Below the pieces are notes generated by a model. The model had not been told where the DNA came from. It saw nothing but the letters and a program-made list of their open reading frames with translations, and ran no database searches. Positions 46,270 through 54,612 of a stretch of DNA of 64,000 nucleotides are shown piece after piece. This DNA comes from Serratia quinivorans (lineage in GTDB: Bacteria > Pseudomonadota > Gammaproteobacteria > Enterobacterales > Enterobacteriaceae): assembly GCA_900457075.1 (NCBI GenBank), contig UGYN01000002.1:186001-250000 (forward strand), read 5' to 3'. Within the stretch, counting starts at the first letter, position 1; every line of letters begins with the position of its first letter. A program made the translations under genes and the position numbers.

Positions 46270-46885
46270 CGAACACCCCGCCGATCACCTTTTTCATCGT
46301 CTCCAAAGCCTCACTGAGTCTGGTGTCCTTGTCCCTGAACCCCAGTGACAGGGTGTCCGGTACGGTCTGCCCGTCCGCCAGCCTTTCACCGTAATACTGC
46401 AGGCTCAGGGTGATGGTCTGGTGCTTCGCCTGGCTGTTCGGGCGAAACTCATCCATTACCTGGCTGAGCTCTGTCATGACCCAAAACCCCATCACCTTGC
46501 CCGTGCCCGCCACCAGCATCAGCGGAGTTTTCATGCTCGCCTGCAGGCGCAGCTGCTCGACCGGATCATCGGAAACGTCGTTAATCAGTCCGTATTTTGT
46601 CAGCGCCATCGTCAACAATGAGGGGTTGATCAGTGTCGCGTAGAGCTCGCAGTCGAATTTGAGCGTCGGCCTTTTTTTACCGGTGTATTGCAGCAGATCG
46701 GGCTTGCCGATACGCCCCTGGGCCGCCCAGGTCCACACATCGCTCAGGCTCAGCTTGCTGTAAGCCAGGGTGCTGAGCTGGAAAATAAAGTCGCCCCACA
46801 TCATCAGCGGCGGCAGCTGATCCAGATAGTTTTCGACCTGCTCGCGGGCGTTCGCCCTGAGCACGGACAGCACATTCGTGTTCAT
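46262..46885 (-). CDS. Phage tail protein, gpU-like
   Basis: A 207-residue protein. PPLMMWGDFIFQLSTLAY and TPLMLVAGTGKVMGFWVM followed by KHQTITLSLQYYGER match the P2 GpU family, the tail terminator/completion protein. In P2 U lies between T and X; here it is upstream of V. Overlaps neighbours by 4-8 bp. Confidence 0.75.
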   Translation of the reverse strand: MNTNVLSVLRANAREQVENYLDQLPPLMMWGDFIFQLSTLAYSKLSLSDVWTWAAQGRIGKPDLLQYTGKKRPTLKFDCELYATLINPSLLTMALTKYGLINDVSDDPVEQLRLQASMKTPLMLVAGTGKVMGFWVMTELSQVMDEFRPNSQAKHQTITLSLQYYGERLADGQTVPDTLSLGFRDKDTRLSEALETMKKVIGGVFDG

Positions 46886-47388
46886 AATATAAGGCTCGTC
46901 ACGTCATCAGGGATGTTCAGCACGTTAATGCCCATGATTTTTCGCAGTCCGAGGAGTGGGTTTATCTCAAGCAGCGGCATGATACCGTCCGCCGCCACCC
47001 GGTAGTAGTTCACCGTGACCGTCATGGTGTGCCCCGTATCGGCCTTGTTATCCGTGCCCGAGTCATCCGGGCGGAGGGTGTCGATGTACCCTTCGACCTC
47101 ATCCTCAAGGTAATCAATGCCCCCGTCCCCCTGGTACGCCCGGCGGACGGTCAGCCTGGCCTTGATACCAGGAATAAAGCCGAAAAATAAAAAGGACGAG
47201 TAACCGTGCCCGACAAACTTGTAGGTAGCTGTCATCGGTTTGGTGCCGCGGTCTATCCCTATCGGGGCATTCATGGCACCCGTTTTAAACCATGTTCGCG
47301 CGATCGCGATTTCAGGCGGGGTATAGGTCACCGTATCGGACAGCGCAATGCCATTCATAAAGAGACTGCAGCCACGATAAATCGACAT
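46882..47388 (-). CDS. Second tail-tube-like protein (FII family)
   Basis: A 168-residue protein whose C-terminus (TMTVTVNYYRVAADGIMPLL, then EINPLLGLRKIMGINVLNI) follows the same pattern as the FII tube at 38264-38776, and whose N-terminus MSIYRGCSLFMNGIALSDTV fits a tube fold. It may be a tail-tube initiator or a head-proximal tube ring. It lies in the head-tail junction cluster. Confidence 0.6.
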   Translation of the reverse strand: MSIYRGCSLFMNGIALSDTVTYTPPEIAIARTWFKTGAMNAPIGIDRGTKPMTATYKFVGHGYSSFLFFGFIPGIKARLTVRRAYQGDGGIDYLEDEVEGYIDTLRPDDSGTDNKADTGHTMTVTVNYYRVAADGIMPLLEINPLLGLRKIMGINVLNIPDDVTSLIL

Positions 47389-47940
47389 TTAAGCCTCCTC
47401 GTCAGGCCCGCGCCGGGCCAGCAGGGTGTAATCATCCTTATGGGTGGCCCCCACGTCAGGGGAGATACCCATCCATACTTCTTTCAGCGTTGGTGCACCG
47501 GTATCATCAAACGGATCCATACCGACAGCCACGCACTGCTCAATCGTCACACACCAGGCGTGATGTGACGCCAGCGCCTTTTCATCCAGATAGATATTGC
47601 CGCTTTCCGCCGAGACGAACTGCGCCGGCCCCGTTCCCGGGCCGAACTGCCGTTGATGGATCCAGCCGGTAAACAGCAGTGCCGCATTTCTGATTTTTCG
47701 GTTGTAGCCCTCTGCGGCCAGTTCCCGGACAATGTAAAAATTGCAGGCCAGGTTCACCGTGAGATTTCCCCCCAGGCAGGCCTCGCTTTCCTCCCAGCGC
47801 TCAATATCAAAAAACACCGCCGGGGTCTCATAACCATCGCCCATCTCGCTGTAGATCCCGACCGTTTTAAAGATATCCAGACTCCGGAGCGCAGCCTCTA
47901 CGGCCGATAAGTAGCCTTCAAAATTCAATAATCCGTTCAT
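47389..47940 (-). CDS. Tail completion / head-tail connector protein
   Basis: A 183-residue protein with MNGLLNFEGYLSAVEAALRS and ETPAVFFDIERWEESEACLG. Its place after the Z-like gene corresponds to lambda gpU (tail terminator). Family recognised only by position and general pattern. ATGA overlap with the Z-like gene. Confidence 0.55.
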   Translation of the reverse strand: MNGLLNFEGYLSAVEAALRSLDIFKTVGIYSEMGDGYETPAVFFDIERWEESEACLGGNLTVNLACNFYIVRELAAEGYNRKIRNAALLFTGWIHQRQFGPGTGPAQFVSAESGNIYLDEKALASHHAWCVTIEQCVAVGMDPFDDTGAPTLKEVWMGISPDVGATHKDDYTLLARRGPDEEA

Positions 47941-48597
47941 CTGCGCCTCCCGGTCTTCAGATCAAAGTGAACATTGCTCGCCACGCGCCCATTAAGATCC
48001 TGTTCGAAGTAGCGCCAGAAGACCGGCCCGATAGTGTTAAAAATGTGGTCGTCGATGGCATCTTCCATTCCTTCCGCCACCGGGATGCGGGCTTCCCTGA
48101 TGCGTCCGTCGTCACCGCGGATCCAGACACTGCGATAACCGTAACGTTTCCCGATAAAAGCCCTGTCGAATGTCGTGGGGGTCAGCCCTTTTCCGGTAGG
48201 GAGAAAGGTGACTTTCCCGGTGTTTTGGGCCGCCCCCTTGTTTTTCCGCCGGCTGTCGCCCGTACCGCTGATTTTGCCCTTCAGTTCATGGAGTCGGAAC
48301 GGGTTCAGCCCGTACCAGATTTTTGCCCCCCGGATCTGCAGACCAGAAAGGCTGCGCCCCTCCCGGCCGGCGTTGCGTTGTTTTTTTAAACTGCCTGACG
48401 CGCCGCCGGGCGATGGATTTTTTCCTGACCCCGGCCTGCTCCATCATCAGCATGACAGAATCGCGATACAGCTTGCTGACCGTCCGGGTCAGCGCGCGGT
48501 TATAAGCGCCAACGTACTGGGCCTGGGTGGCATTCAGGGCCTGCTTGAGACTTTCCATGGCCGAAACATCGATATCGAAAACCTGGGCATTGACCAT
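47937..48597 (-). pseudogene. Minor tail protein, lambda gpZ-like, frameshifted
   Basis: The N-terminal frame starts MVNAQVFDIDVSAMESLKQA and reaches RVRQFKK. One A removed from the run of seven (48381-48387) lets it continue QRNAGREGRSLSGLQIRGAK to IWYGLNPFRLHELKG and then to a stop at 47937 overlapping the next start. As written it stops at 48286. gpZ-like proteins act at the head-tail joint. Probably a sequence error because both halves are well conserved. Confidence 0.75.
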
Positions 48598-48617
48598 GAC
48601 ACCTCCCTCAGGCCCAT

Positions 48618-48998
48618 TCAGTAAACGCTGTACGCGTTATTATCGCGGCCGGTGACCGGATCGAGATAAATCACCAGTAGTCCTGCCCCATCCGGCTGAA
48701 CCTCCCTGACAGAAAAATCCGTCCAGTCGTCCCACGTGATAGCGCCGTCCGGCGCCAGCGCCTTACTTCGCGGCACGCTAACGACATCGCGCGAAGACAA
48801 GCCGACGGCGTCAGCGGCCATGAGCGTCAGGGTTATCACCTTGCCCTGCACAAAGCCGCCATCGGGCAGATCCGTACGAGAGTACGGTTCGTCAAACACG
48901 GCAAGAACGAGATCATCTCCCTGTGGCAGTCTGATCGGCTGGCCGAACGTCGCTATCATCTGCCTGTCACAGTGCGCCAAGTCATCGTCATAGCTCAT
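48618..48998 (-). CDS. Head-tail joining protein, lambda FII-like
   Basis: A 126-residue protein: MSYDDDLAHCDRQMIATFGQ, later DVVSVPRSKALAPDG. Length and place between capsid and Z match lambda gpFII and Gifsy-2-type head-tail adaptors. Confidence 0.65.
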   Translation of the reverse strand: MSYDDDLAHCDRQMIATFGQPIRLPQGDDLVLAVFDEPYSRTDLPDGGFVQGKVITLTLMAADAVGLSSRDVVSVPRSKALAPDGAITWDDWTDFSVREVQPDGAGLLVIYLDPVTGRDNNAYSVY

Positions 48999-49408
48999 AC
49001 CACTACTGCCCGATGTTCAGCTATCTGCAACTCAGCCTCTTCTCTGTCTACTACAATGGCATTGCCAGCAGACACAATCTCACGCACACGTTCTGTTTTA
49101 TTTGGGGCTCTTTTATTCACACTTTTCTTGTAATGCCAGATATCAAGGGTTGCAGACAAACGGATGCATTGCTGCTCAGTGTCCAACCTAATATCGATAG
49201 GTAGAGAAGACATTTGCTGTTGACTGCATACCACACGATTATCCATCTCTCCTGGCGTTTCATCGCCCCCTTCCTTCAGTAGCTCCAGCTCGGCTCTCGC
49301 CTCTTCCAATCTCGCCTGGAGTTCAGTATTGTTTCCTTCAGTACTTAGGACACGACCAAGCTGGCCACTTAATATGTTAAGGGCAGTAATTAATTCATAT
49401 TTATTCAT
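48995..49408 (-). CDS. Hypothetical phage protein, FI position
   Basis: A 137-residue protein with an N-terminal helical part (MNKYELITALNILSGQLGRV, then ELQARLEEARAELELLKEGG, a coiled coil) and a basic C-terminal half. It overlaps the FII-like gene by 4 bp. Lambda has FI, a packaging accessory protein, at this place; sequence similarity is not evident. Confidence 0.5.
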   Translation of the reverse strand: MNKYELITALNILSGQLGRVLSTEGNNTELQARLEEARAELELLKEGGDETPGEMDNRVVCSQQQMSSLPIDIRLDTEQQCIRLSATLDIWHYKKSVNKRAPNKTERVREIVSAGNAIVVDREEAELQIAEHRAVVV

Positions 49409-49551
49409 ATCAACCTCAGACAAAAACAATTAATCGGGAACAATTAACAACAGCAACATCTCACCAACTAATTACCCCAAAACCCTTACCACCATTAAAA
49501 ACACAACGAAAGTAACCACCACAACTGTTGACATAAATCGTAATATGGGAA

Positions 49552-49899
49552 TCACACCTCCTCCTTCCCTTCAGCCAGGTATGTATCTTCTTTTATTGCT
49601 ACCGAGAGTAATTCACGGCATTTCGCATAAGCATCTGCCACCTCATTATTTTTATATCTTCGATTAATATCCTCATTAGCGTCTAACTCTAACCATACAC
49701 CAACCATATTAGAACGAATACACTCTCTAATTCGGTATTCTTTTGCAATGACAGAAGCTCGCTTACCTGCCAATTCTTCTAAATAATCCGCTTGCAACTT
49801 AAAATGACGTCGTTCTACATATAAAAAAAACACTGTAGCCAATAGCAATATCATTAATATATACATACTCAGTATCCTCGCCATCGCGAAATACGTCAT
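49552..49899 (-). CDS. Hypothetical membrane-anchored protein
   Basis: About 115 residues: MTYFAMARILSMYILMILLL is a transmembrane anchor; the rest is a charged helical domain (RRHFKLQADYLEELAGKRAS) ending AEGKEEV. Its A/T-rich codons differ from the GC-rich head genes on both sides, which suggests an inserted cargo gene. Start uncertain (TTG 49926 or ATG 49884). Confidence 0.5.
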   Translation of the reverse strand: MTYFAMARILSMYILMILLLATVFFLYVERRHFKLQADYLEELAGKRASVIAKEYRIRECIRSNMVGVWLELDANEDINRRYKNNEVADAYAKCRELLSVAIKEDTYLAEGKEEV

Positions 49900-50033
49900 A
49901 TATAGCGATATTTTTTCATGGTGCAATGGTTTTAATGTTTATAATTAAACCAAGAGTCTTGCATACGACCAAGCCCGGCGCACCGGGCAGGGAGACACAC
50001 CTGTTTAGATCAACAGACTTTGTCCACAACAGG

Positions 50034-51085
50034 CTATGCCAGTTGTACAATAACAAACGCATCGGGATCCGGCAGGAACATCGCCGGCGCAGATTGCGTC
50101 ATGGTCATGGTGACACCCGGGTCGCCAGTGATGGTCCAGGTTTTGGGAAAGCGTGTCCTTCCACCAGCCCCTCACGGATAGCGTCTTCATCAATGATGGC
50201 GCCATAGGTACGTAACCCTCGGGTCAGTGTATTGCCCATCACCAGGGTGTTTTCCGGCATAAAGCGCGTTTTCTCGCCGGTATCCGGATCGATGTACTGC
50301 CCCTTGTAAACGACAATCATCACGTCGCCATAAAACCCCTTGTAGCTGACCACATCCCCCAAATCCTTCAGGGCTGTCTCGAGGCGACTCCTGGAGCCGC
50401 GACGCGTATCCAGTTTCTCGCGAAACCGCTTAAAGCCGTTGAGGGTTTTCCAGGCCAAACCGTCCAGCACAATAATATCGACGGCGCCCGACGCATTGTC
50501 GGCATACCGGTCGATATCGTCCGTTGGATCGAACGTGTCCGGATCCTGCGCGGACCACGCGGTACCGCCGGACTGGATGATGTTGTTTTCCGGGCTGCGC
50601 TGCATATCGATTTCCTGCGTCGGGAACCGATCGCTGGTCAGCGTATACTTGCCATACAGCACCGCCTGCACCCCCTGGTACTCCTCGAGCTGCAAGATGG
50701 ACATCTCTTCATCTCTGAGGTTCTGCGCAATGATGGCGGCGCGGCGCTCTGTCAGCGACAGCGGCTGCGACGGATCTTCACCCGGGCGGCGCTTGATGCT
50801 CTGGCCGGAATTAACCGTATGTTTGGATTTGACATACCCCGGCTTGAAGCTGCTGGTTGTCGACCCCCGGGAGTGATCGACCTTGCCCGTCACCATCGGT
50901 GCGCAATACACCGCCATCGGCACTTCGCCCGGGATTTTATCCAGGTAGACTTCCTCGGTCTGAAAGGTGAAGGTGTCAGGGAAAAACAGCTCGAGAAAAA
51001 GCTGCCTGAATTTGAATTTCTGAGTCACCGCGCCCAGCAACTCACGCATGGTGTAGTAGGAGGTTACTGCTGTATTTTCGGACAT
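50034..51085 (-). CDS. Major capsid protein, lambda gpE family, C-terminal frameshift
   Basis: Starts MSENTAVTSYYTMRELLGAV after a CAGGAATTTTGT ribosome site; MVTGKVDHSRGSTTSSFKPG and VLGNT-type turns fit the gpE family. In the run of A near 50141-50144 one base is missing: with it the end reads FPKTWTITGDPGVTMTMTQS to DAFVIVQLA and stops at 50034-50036, as in lambda. As written it ends at 50105 with a 10-residue out-of-frame tail. Confidence 0.88.
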
Positions 51086-51100
51086 ACAAAATTCCTGTAT

Positions 51101-51122
51101 AAAAACCGCCACAGGGGCGGTT
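51101..51122 (-). terminator. Terminator between decoration and capsid genes
   Basis: AACCGCC pairs with GGCGGTT and the minus strand continues TTTTTATA. It may reduce readthrough from D into E or act as a processing site. Confidence 0.65.
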
Positions 51123-51165
51123 GGAGTCGTTGACACGTGCCGGCCGGGGCCGTGACGTCTACTGC

Positions 51166-51507
51166 TCAGCCAATGCTGATGGCCGTACCGACAAACGCGG
51201 TCTGTTTCTGGCCTTCCGTCAGATCCTCCGGCCAGTTAATGGCCGTAGAACGAAAAGAGCCCTTGTTGTAGTAGCTGAACCCTTTCACACCCAGCGTGCT
51301 GCTCTCGGCAAAACAGGTCAGCCCCACGGCAGTGCCGGGGGTACCGTCCCACGCCACGAACTCATCCCCTGAGGAGCCCGAGGAATCCACCATCACCGGC
51401 GTCAGGCGAGGAACATCCGCTCCCTGCGCCAGCGTACCCATCACCGACAAGGGCAGGTCGGGGCCGAGGATAAAATCATCCTGTTCAAACGTTTCTGTCT
51501 GGCTCAT
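51166..51507 (-). CDS. Head decoration protein, lambda gpD family
   Basis: A 113-residue protein, close to lambda gpD (110), with DFILGPDLPLSVMGTLAQGA and VGLTCFAESSTLGVKGFSYY. It trimerises on the capsid surface and stabilises packed heads. Confidence 0.92.
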   Translation of the reverse strand: MSQTETFEQDDFILGPDLPLSVMGTLAQGADVPRLTPVMVDSSGSSGDEFVAWDGTPGTAVGLTCFAESSTLGVKGFSYYNKGSFRSTAINWPEDLTEGQKQTAFVGTAISIG

Positions 51508-51509
51508 GC

Positions 51510-52817
51510 TTATTCTCCGGTTAAACGCTCAACGGCGGCATTGAGCACGCCCATACGCGTATCGGCGTCAGTTTTTTTCGGCTCCCCGCCGCTGACCGCA
51601 TCGGGGGACTCTTTTTCCATTAGCGCATCGAGCGCCGTTTCGGTTCTCGCCTGAGCGCTGAGTGGCGAGGCTGACAGCACGGCCTTTGCTGCATCCAGCG
51701 TCATCCCCGGTACTTTTGCCAGCGCTTTAGCCTGCGCCTCACGCCCCAGAGCCTCATCACATTCCAGAATGGACATGATGCGGGTCATTTCTTCCGTGGC
51801 CGTAGCCATGGCAATCGCGCCGGTATCAGGCAAAGTGCCTGCCTTCGGCTGATTCACTGCAGCAGGCTCTGTCGTCGTATTTTCCGGCGTCTGCGCCGTT
51901 GCTTTCGTAGTCATGTAGACTCCTTTAGGTTTAACCGCATCCGCCATGACTGACACGGCATCCGCATAATTCACAATCTGACCGGCGAGACCGGCTTTAA
52001 TGGCGTCATCGCCCTCATACACGTTCGCCTCAGTCGACAGGACCGCCTTTTTTGGCAATCCGGTGTATTCCGCCACCTTCACGGCAAACATCTCGCGGCT
52101 CTCATCCACCCGCGTCTGAATGTCCGCCCGCACGTCGTCGGGTAACTGCTGATACGGATTGCCGTCGACCTTGTGGGCGCCGGCGTAAATCAGCGTGATA
52201 TCCACACCAGCCTGCTCCAGCGCCCTTTCCAAACTGCGGTGCGCCACGACGACGCCTATCGAGCCCACCACGCCGGTCTGGGTGATCAGCCGTTGACTGC
52301 AGGCGGAGGCCAGCAGGTACCCCGCCGAGCAGGCCATGTCATTGGCCAGCGACCAGACCGGCTTTTTATCCCGTGCCCGGGCAATCAGGTCGGCGGTATC
52401 AAACGCCCCCGCCACCTCACCGCCCGGTGAGTCAATGTCCAGCAGGATCCCTTTCACCGCCGGATCATCCAACGCCAACTGCAGGCGGGTAATGATGCCG
52501 TCATACCCCGTCATGCCGGAAAACGGCTGCACATACCCAAATTTGTGCACCAGCGTTCCCGTGACAGGCAGTACAGCGATACCGTTTTCCACCCGGTACG
52601 ATTTGGTGCGGCGCCCGCCTTCATCGTCATCCCAGCCGAACGCCAGTTTTTTCAGCGCGTCGCCGGCATAAGCCTGCCCGGTGACGGCATCCACCAGCCG
52701 GCTGGCACCAAGACGCTCGCCGAGCACCGAAAAGAAAACCCGCGCATAGGCGGGTTCAAGTAACAGTGGCTGATTGAAGACTCTGGCGGCCAGATGTTGG
52801 TAGCTAGGCCATTGCAT
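51510..52817 (-). CDS. Capsid protease/scaffold, S49 family (lambda gpC)
   Basis: A 435-residue protein. The N-terminal S49 peptidase has ILLDIDSPGGEVAGAFD and the catalytic Ser in MACSAGYLLASAC, with a Lys further on. The C-terminal part after residue 320 is the scaffold (Nu3-like) with helical EEMTRIMSILECDEALGREA; an internal start could give a separate scaffold. The start at 52817 (MQWPSYQHLAARVFNQPLLL) follows GGGAGAACAAC and overlaps the portal gene by 14 bp. Confidence 0.92.
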   Translation of the reverse strand: MQWPSYQHLAARVFNQPLLLEPAYARVFFSVLGERLGASRLVDAVTGQAYAGDALKKLAFGWDDDEGGRRTKSYRVENGIAVLPVTGTLVHKFGYVQPFSGMTGYDGIITRLQLALDDPAVKGILLDIDSPGGEVAGAFDTADLIARARDKKPVWSLANDMACSAGYLLASACSQRLITQTGVVGSIGVVVAHRSLERALEQAGVDITLIYAGAHKVDGNPYQQLPDDVRADIQTRVDESREMFAVKVAEYTGLPKKAVLSTEANVYEGDDAIKAGLAGQIVNYADAVSVMADAVKPKGVYMTTKATAQTPENTTTEPAAVNQPKAGTLPDTGAIAMATATEEMTRIMSILECDEALGREAQAKALAKVPGMTLDAAKAVLSASPLSAQARTETALDALMEKESPDAVSGGEPKKTDADTRMGVLNAAVERLTGE

Positions 52818-54378
52818 GTTGTTCTCCCGGTTTATCATCCGTTTGTGACGGCAGCCTGACAGCCCAGTCCGGATCGGCCAGCCCCGATTCGCGCCGGCGT
52901 TCAATCTCAAACTGCTGCTGTTCGAATACGTCTTCGTAGTCCATCCCCTGCAGCGCCAGTTCATGCTGGTAGGTGCTGAGACCGGTGGTGATGCGCATCG
53001 CGCTCTCCTGCACCTCCTTCAGTCCGTCAATGGCCATACGCCCGGCACCAATCCACAGGGCATGGGTCCAGGAATTACGCGCTTCGTAAAAACCATACCG
53101 GGCCCTGGCCGGCAACGTGATAACGCCGCGCGCCAGCGCCTCTTCAAACCAGCAGCCAAACATCAGTGACGCCTGGCGGCCGGCAATAAAGCGGCGACGG
53201 CCCATGTAGTAGCGCCAGCTGACGTTCGCGCTGGCCCGTGCGCTGGAATAGCTGGTTTTGCTGTAGTCCCGCGACAGCTCCTCATACGACACGCCGGATC
53301 CGGCAGCAACGTTGCGGATAATGGAGCTTTCCAGCTCGGCAAAACCGTTGTCCGCATTCTGCGCCGTCTGCAAATCCAACTCATCCCCCAGCATCAGATG
53401 GGGGATTTTGACCCCGCCCAGCTTGATATTGGCCCCCTGGTAATAATCAATGATGGTCTTCATCATCACACTGATGGGGTTATCCTCACCCACCTGTCCG
53501 CCCGCCAAATATTCAAACGCTTTTTCGGAATCCAGCGGCGAACGAATGGTGGCGGCATACATCGCCCTGACGATAACCGACTGCAGCTGCGTCTGCTGCA
53601 GCGTATCAAGCATCTTCATGCGCTCCATGATGGAATAAAAAACGTTATCGCCGCGGGTCTGCCCATCCTCCAGAGACTCAAAGACATGGATAAATGCCTC
53701 CCGGCCGCTGCTGAGGGTGGCGGGAATACGCCGGGCCCGGCTTTCACCCTGGTTGGGATAAGGGTCATCCACCACCCAATACGCGACGGCAGCGCCCTGA
53801 CTGTCAATCTCCACCCCGGCGCGGCGACTCGGGGTATCCGGGGCATTACCCGGATTTTTGATGCGCTTCGGGCTTATCATCTTGAAGCGTGTACGAAAGA
53901 CAGAGCCCGGGGAAGTGTCCCAGACGGGTTGCACGCAAATTTCACCGTTAAAAGCATGCGTCGCCACCCCCTCGCGGATCATCATGGTGAAGGTACGCTT
54001 GCGCTCGATGTCAATGACACAATGGGGATCTTCGGCGTACTCCGTCCAGGCCGCTTCGATATCACGGGCCAGAGACCGGGCATCTTCGCGGCTGATCCCC
54101 AGATGCCGATAGTTGGGGCGATAGCTGAGCTTGAACAGGTTGCCGACGATATTGTCCTTGTGCAGCTCAACAATATTGGTGCCCAGCGGATTATTGCGAA
54201 CCAGATCGTCCGCACGGGCGTTACCGCGGTAAAATGTCGGCAAAAGCGCGGCATCGACACTCTGTTGCGGGGCATGCCAGTCCGCCAGCTGTCCGCCAAA
54301 ACCCGCCCCCGCCCCCTGGTAGCCCGCATACTGTCGCAGCGGCGTCACGCCGTCCGGAGCCAGTAAACCTGTGCTCAT
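52804..54378 (-). CDS. Portal protein, lambda gpB family
   Basis: A 524-residue portal with NARADDLVRNNPLGTNIVEL, GDNVFYSIMERMKMLDTLQQ and SYEELSRDYSKTSYSSARAS, the lambda-portal signature. It forms the dodecameric DNA entry ring. Overlaps gpW by 4 bp. Confidence 0.95.
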   Translation of the reverse strand: MSTGLLAPDGVTPLRQYAGYQGAGAGFGGQLADWHAPQQSVDAALLPTFYRGNARADDLVRNNPLGTNIVELHKDNIVGNLFKLSYRPNYRHLGISREDARSLARDIEAAWTEYAEDPHCVIDIERKRTFTMMIREGVATHAFNGEICVQPVWDTSPGSVFRTRFKMISPKRIKNPGNAPDTPSRRAGVEIDSQGAAVAYWVVDDPYPNQGESRARRIPATLSSGREAFIHVFESLEDGQTRGDNVFYSIMERMKMLDTLQQTQLQSVIVRAMYAATIRSPLDSEKAFEYLAGGQVGEDNPISVMMKTIIDYYQGANIKLGGVKIPHLMLGDELDLQTAQNADNGFAELESSIIRNVAAGSGVSYEELSRDYSKTSYSSARASANVSWRYYMGRRRFIAGRQASLMFGCWFEEALARGVITLPARARYGFYEARNSWTHALWIGAGRMAIDGLKEVQESAMRITTGLSTYQHELALQGMDYEDVFEQQQFEIERRRESGLADPDWAVRLPSQTDDKPGEQHAMA

Positions 54379-54611
54379 GCTCTGACTCCTGCCGGTGGGA
54401 GGCGACCACGGCCAAGACCCAGCCGGCCTTTAAGATCGACAATATAAGCTTTCAGCATGTCAATATTGGCCTGCGAATACTGATAGGTGCGGCTGTTGCC
54501 GGCAGAATCACTGCGGGAAATGGAGACGACCGACTTGCCGATCATTAACTGATGTAGCGCGACCTCGGCCTCCAGCAGCTGGGCCAGCAAAATCTCTTTC
54601 TTCATCTGCAT
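54375..54611 (-). CDS. Head-tail joining protein, lambda gpW family
   Basis: A 78-residue protein: KKEILLAQLLEAEVALHQLM, then YQYSQANIDMLKAYIVDLKG. An AGGAGGTTGAT ribosome site precedes the ATG. Located between terminase and portal exactly as in lambda. Confidence 0.92.
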   Translation of the reverse strand: MQMKKEILLAQLLEAEVALHQLMIGKSVVSISRSDSAGNSRTYQYSQANIDMLKAYIVDLKGRLGLGRGRLPPAGVRA

Positions 54612-54612
54612 A

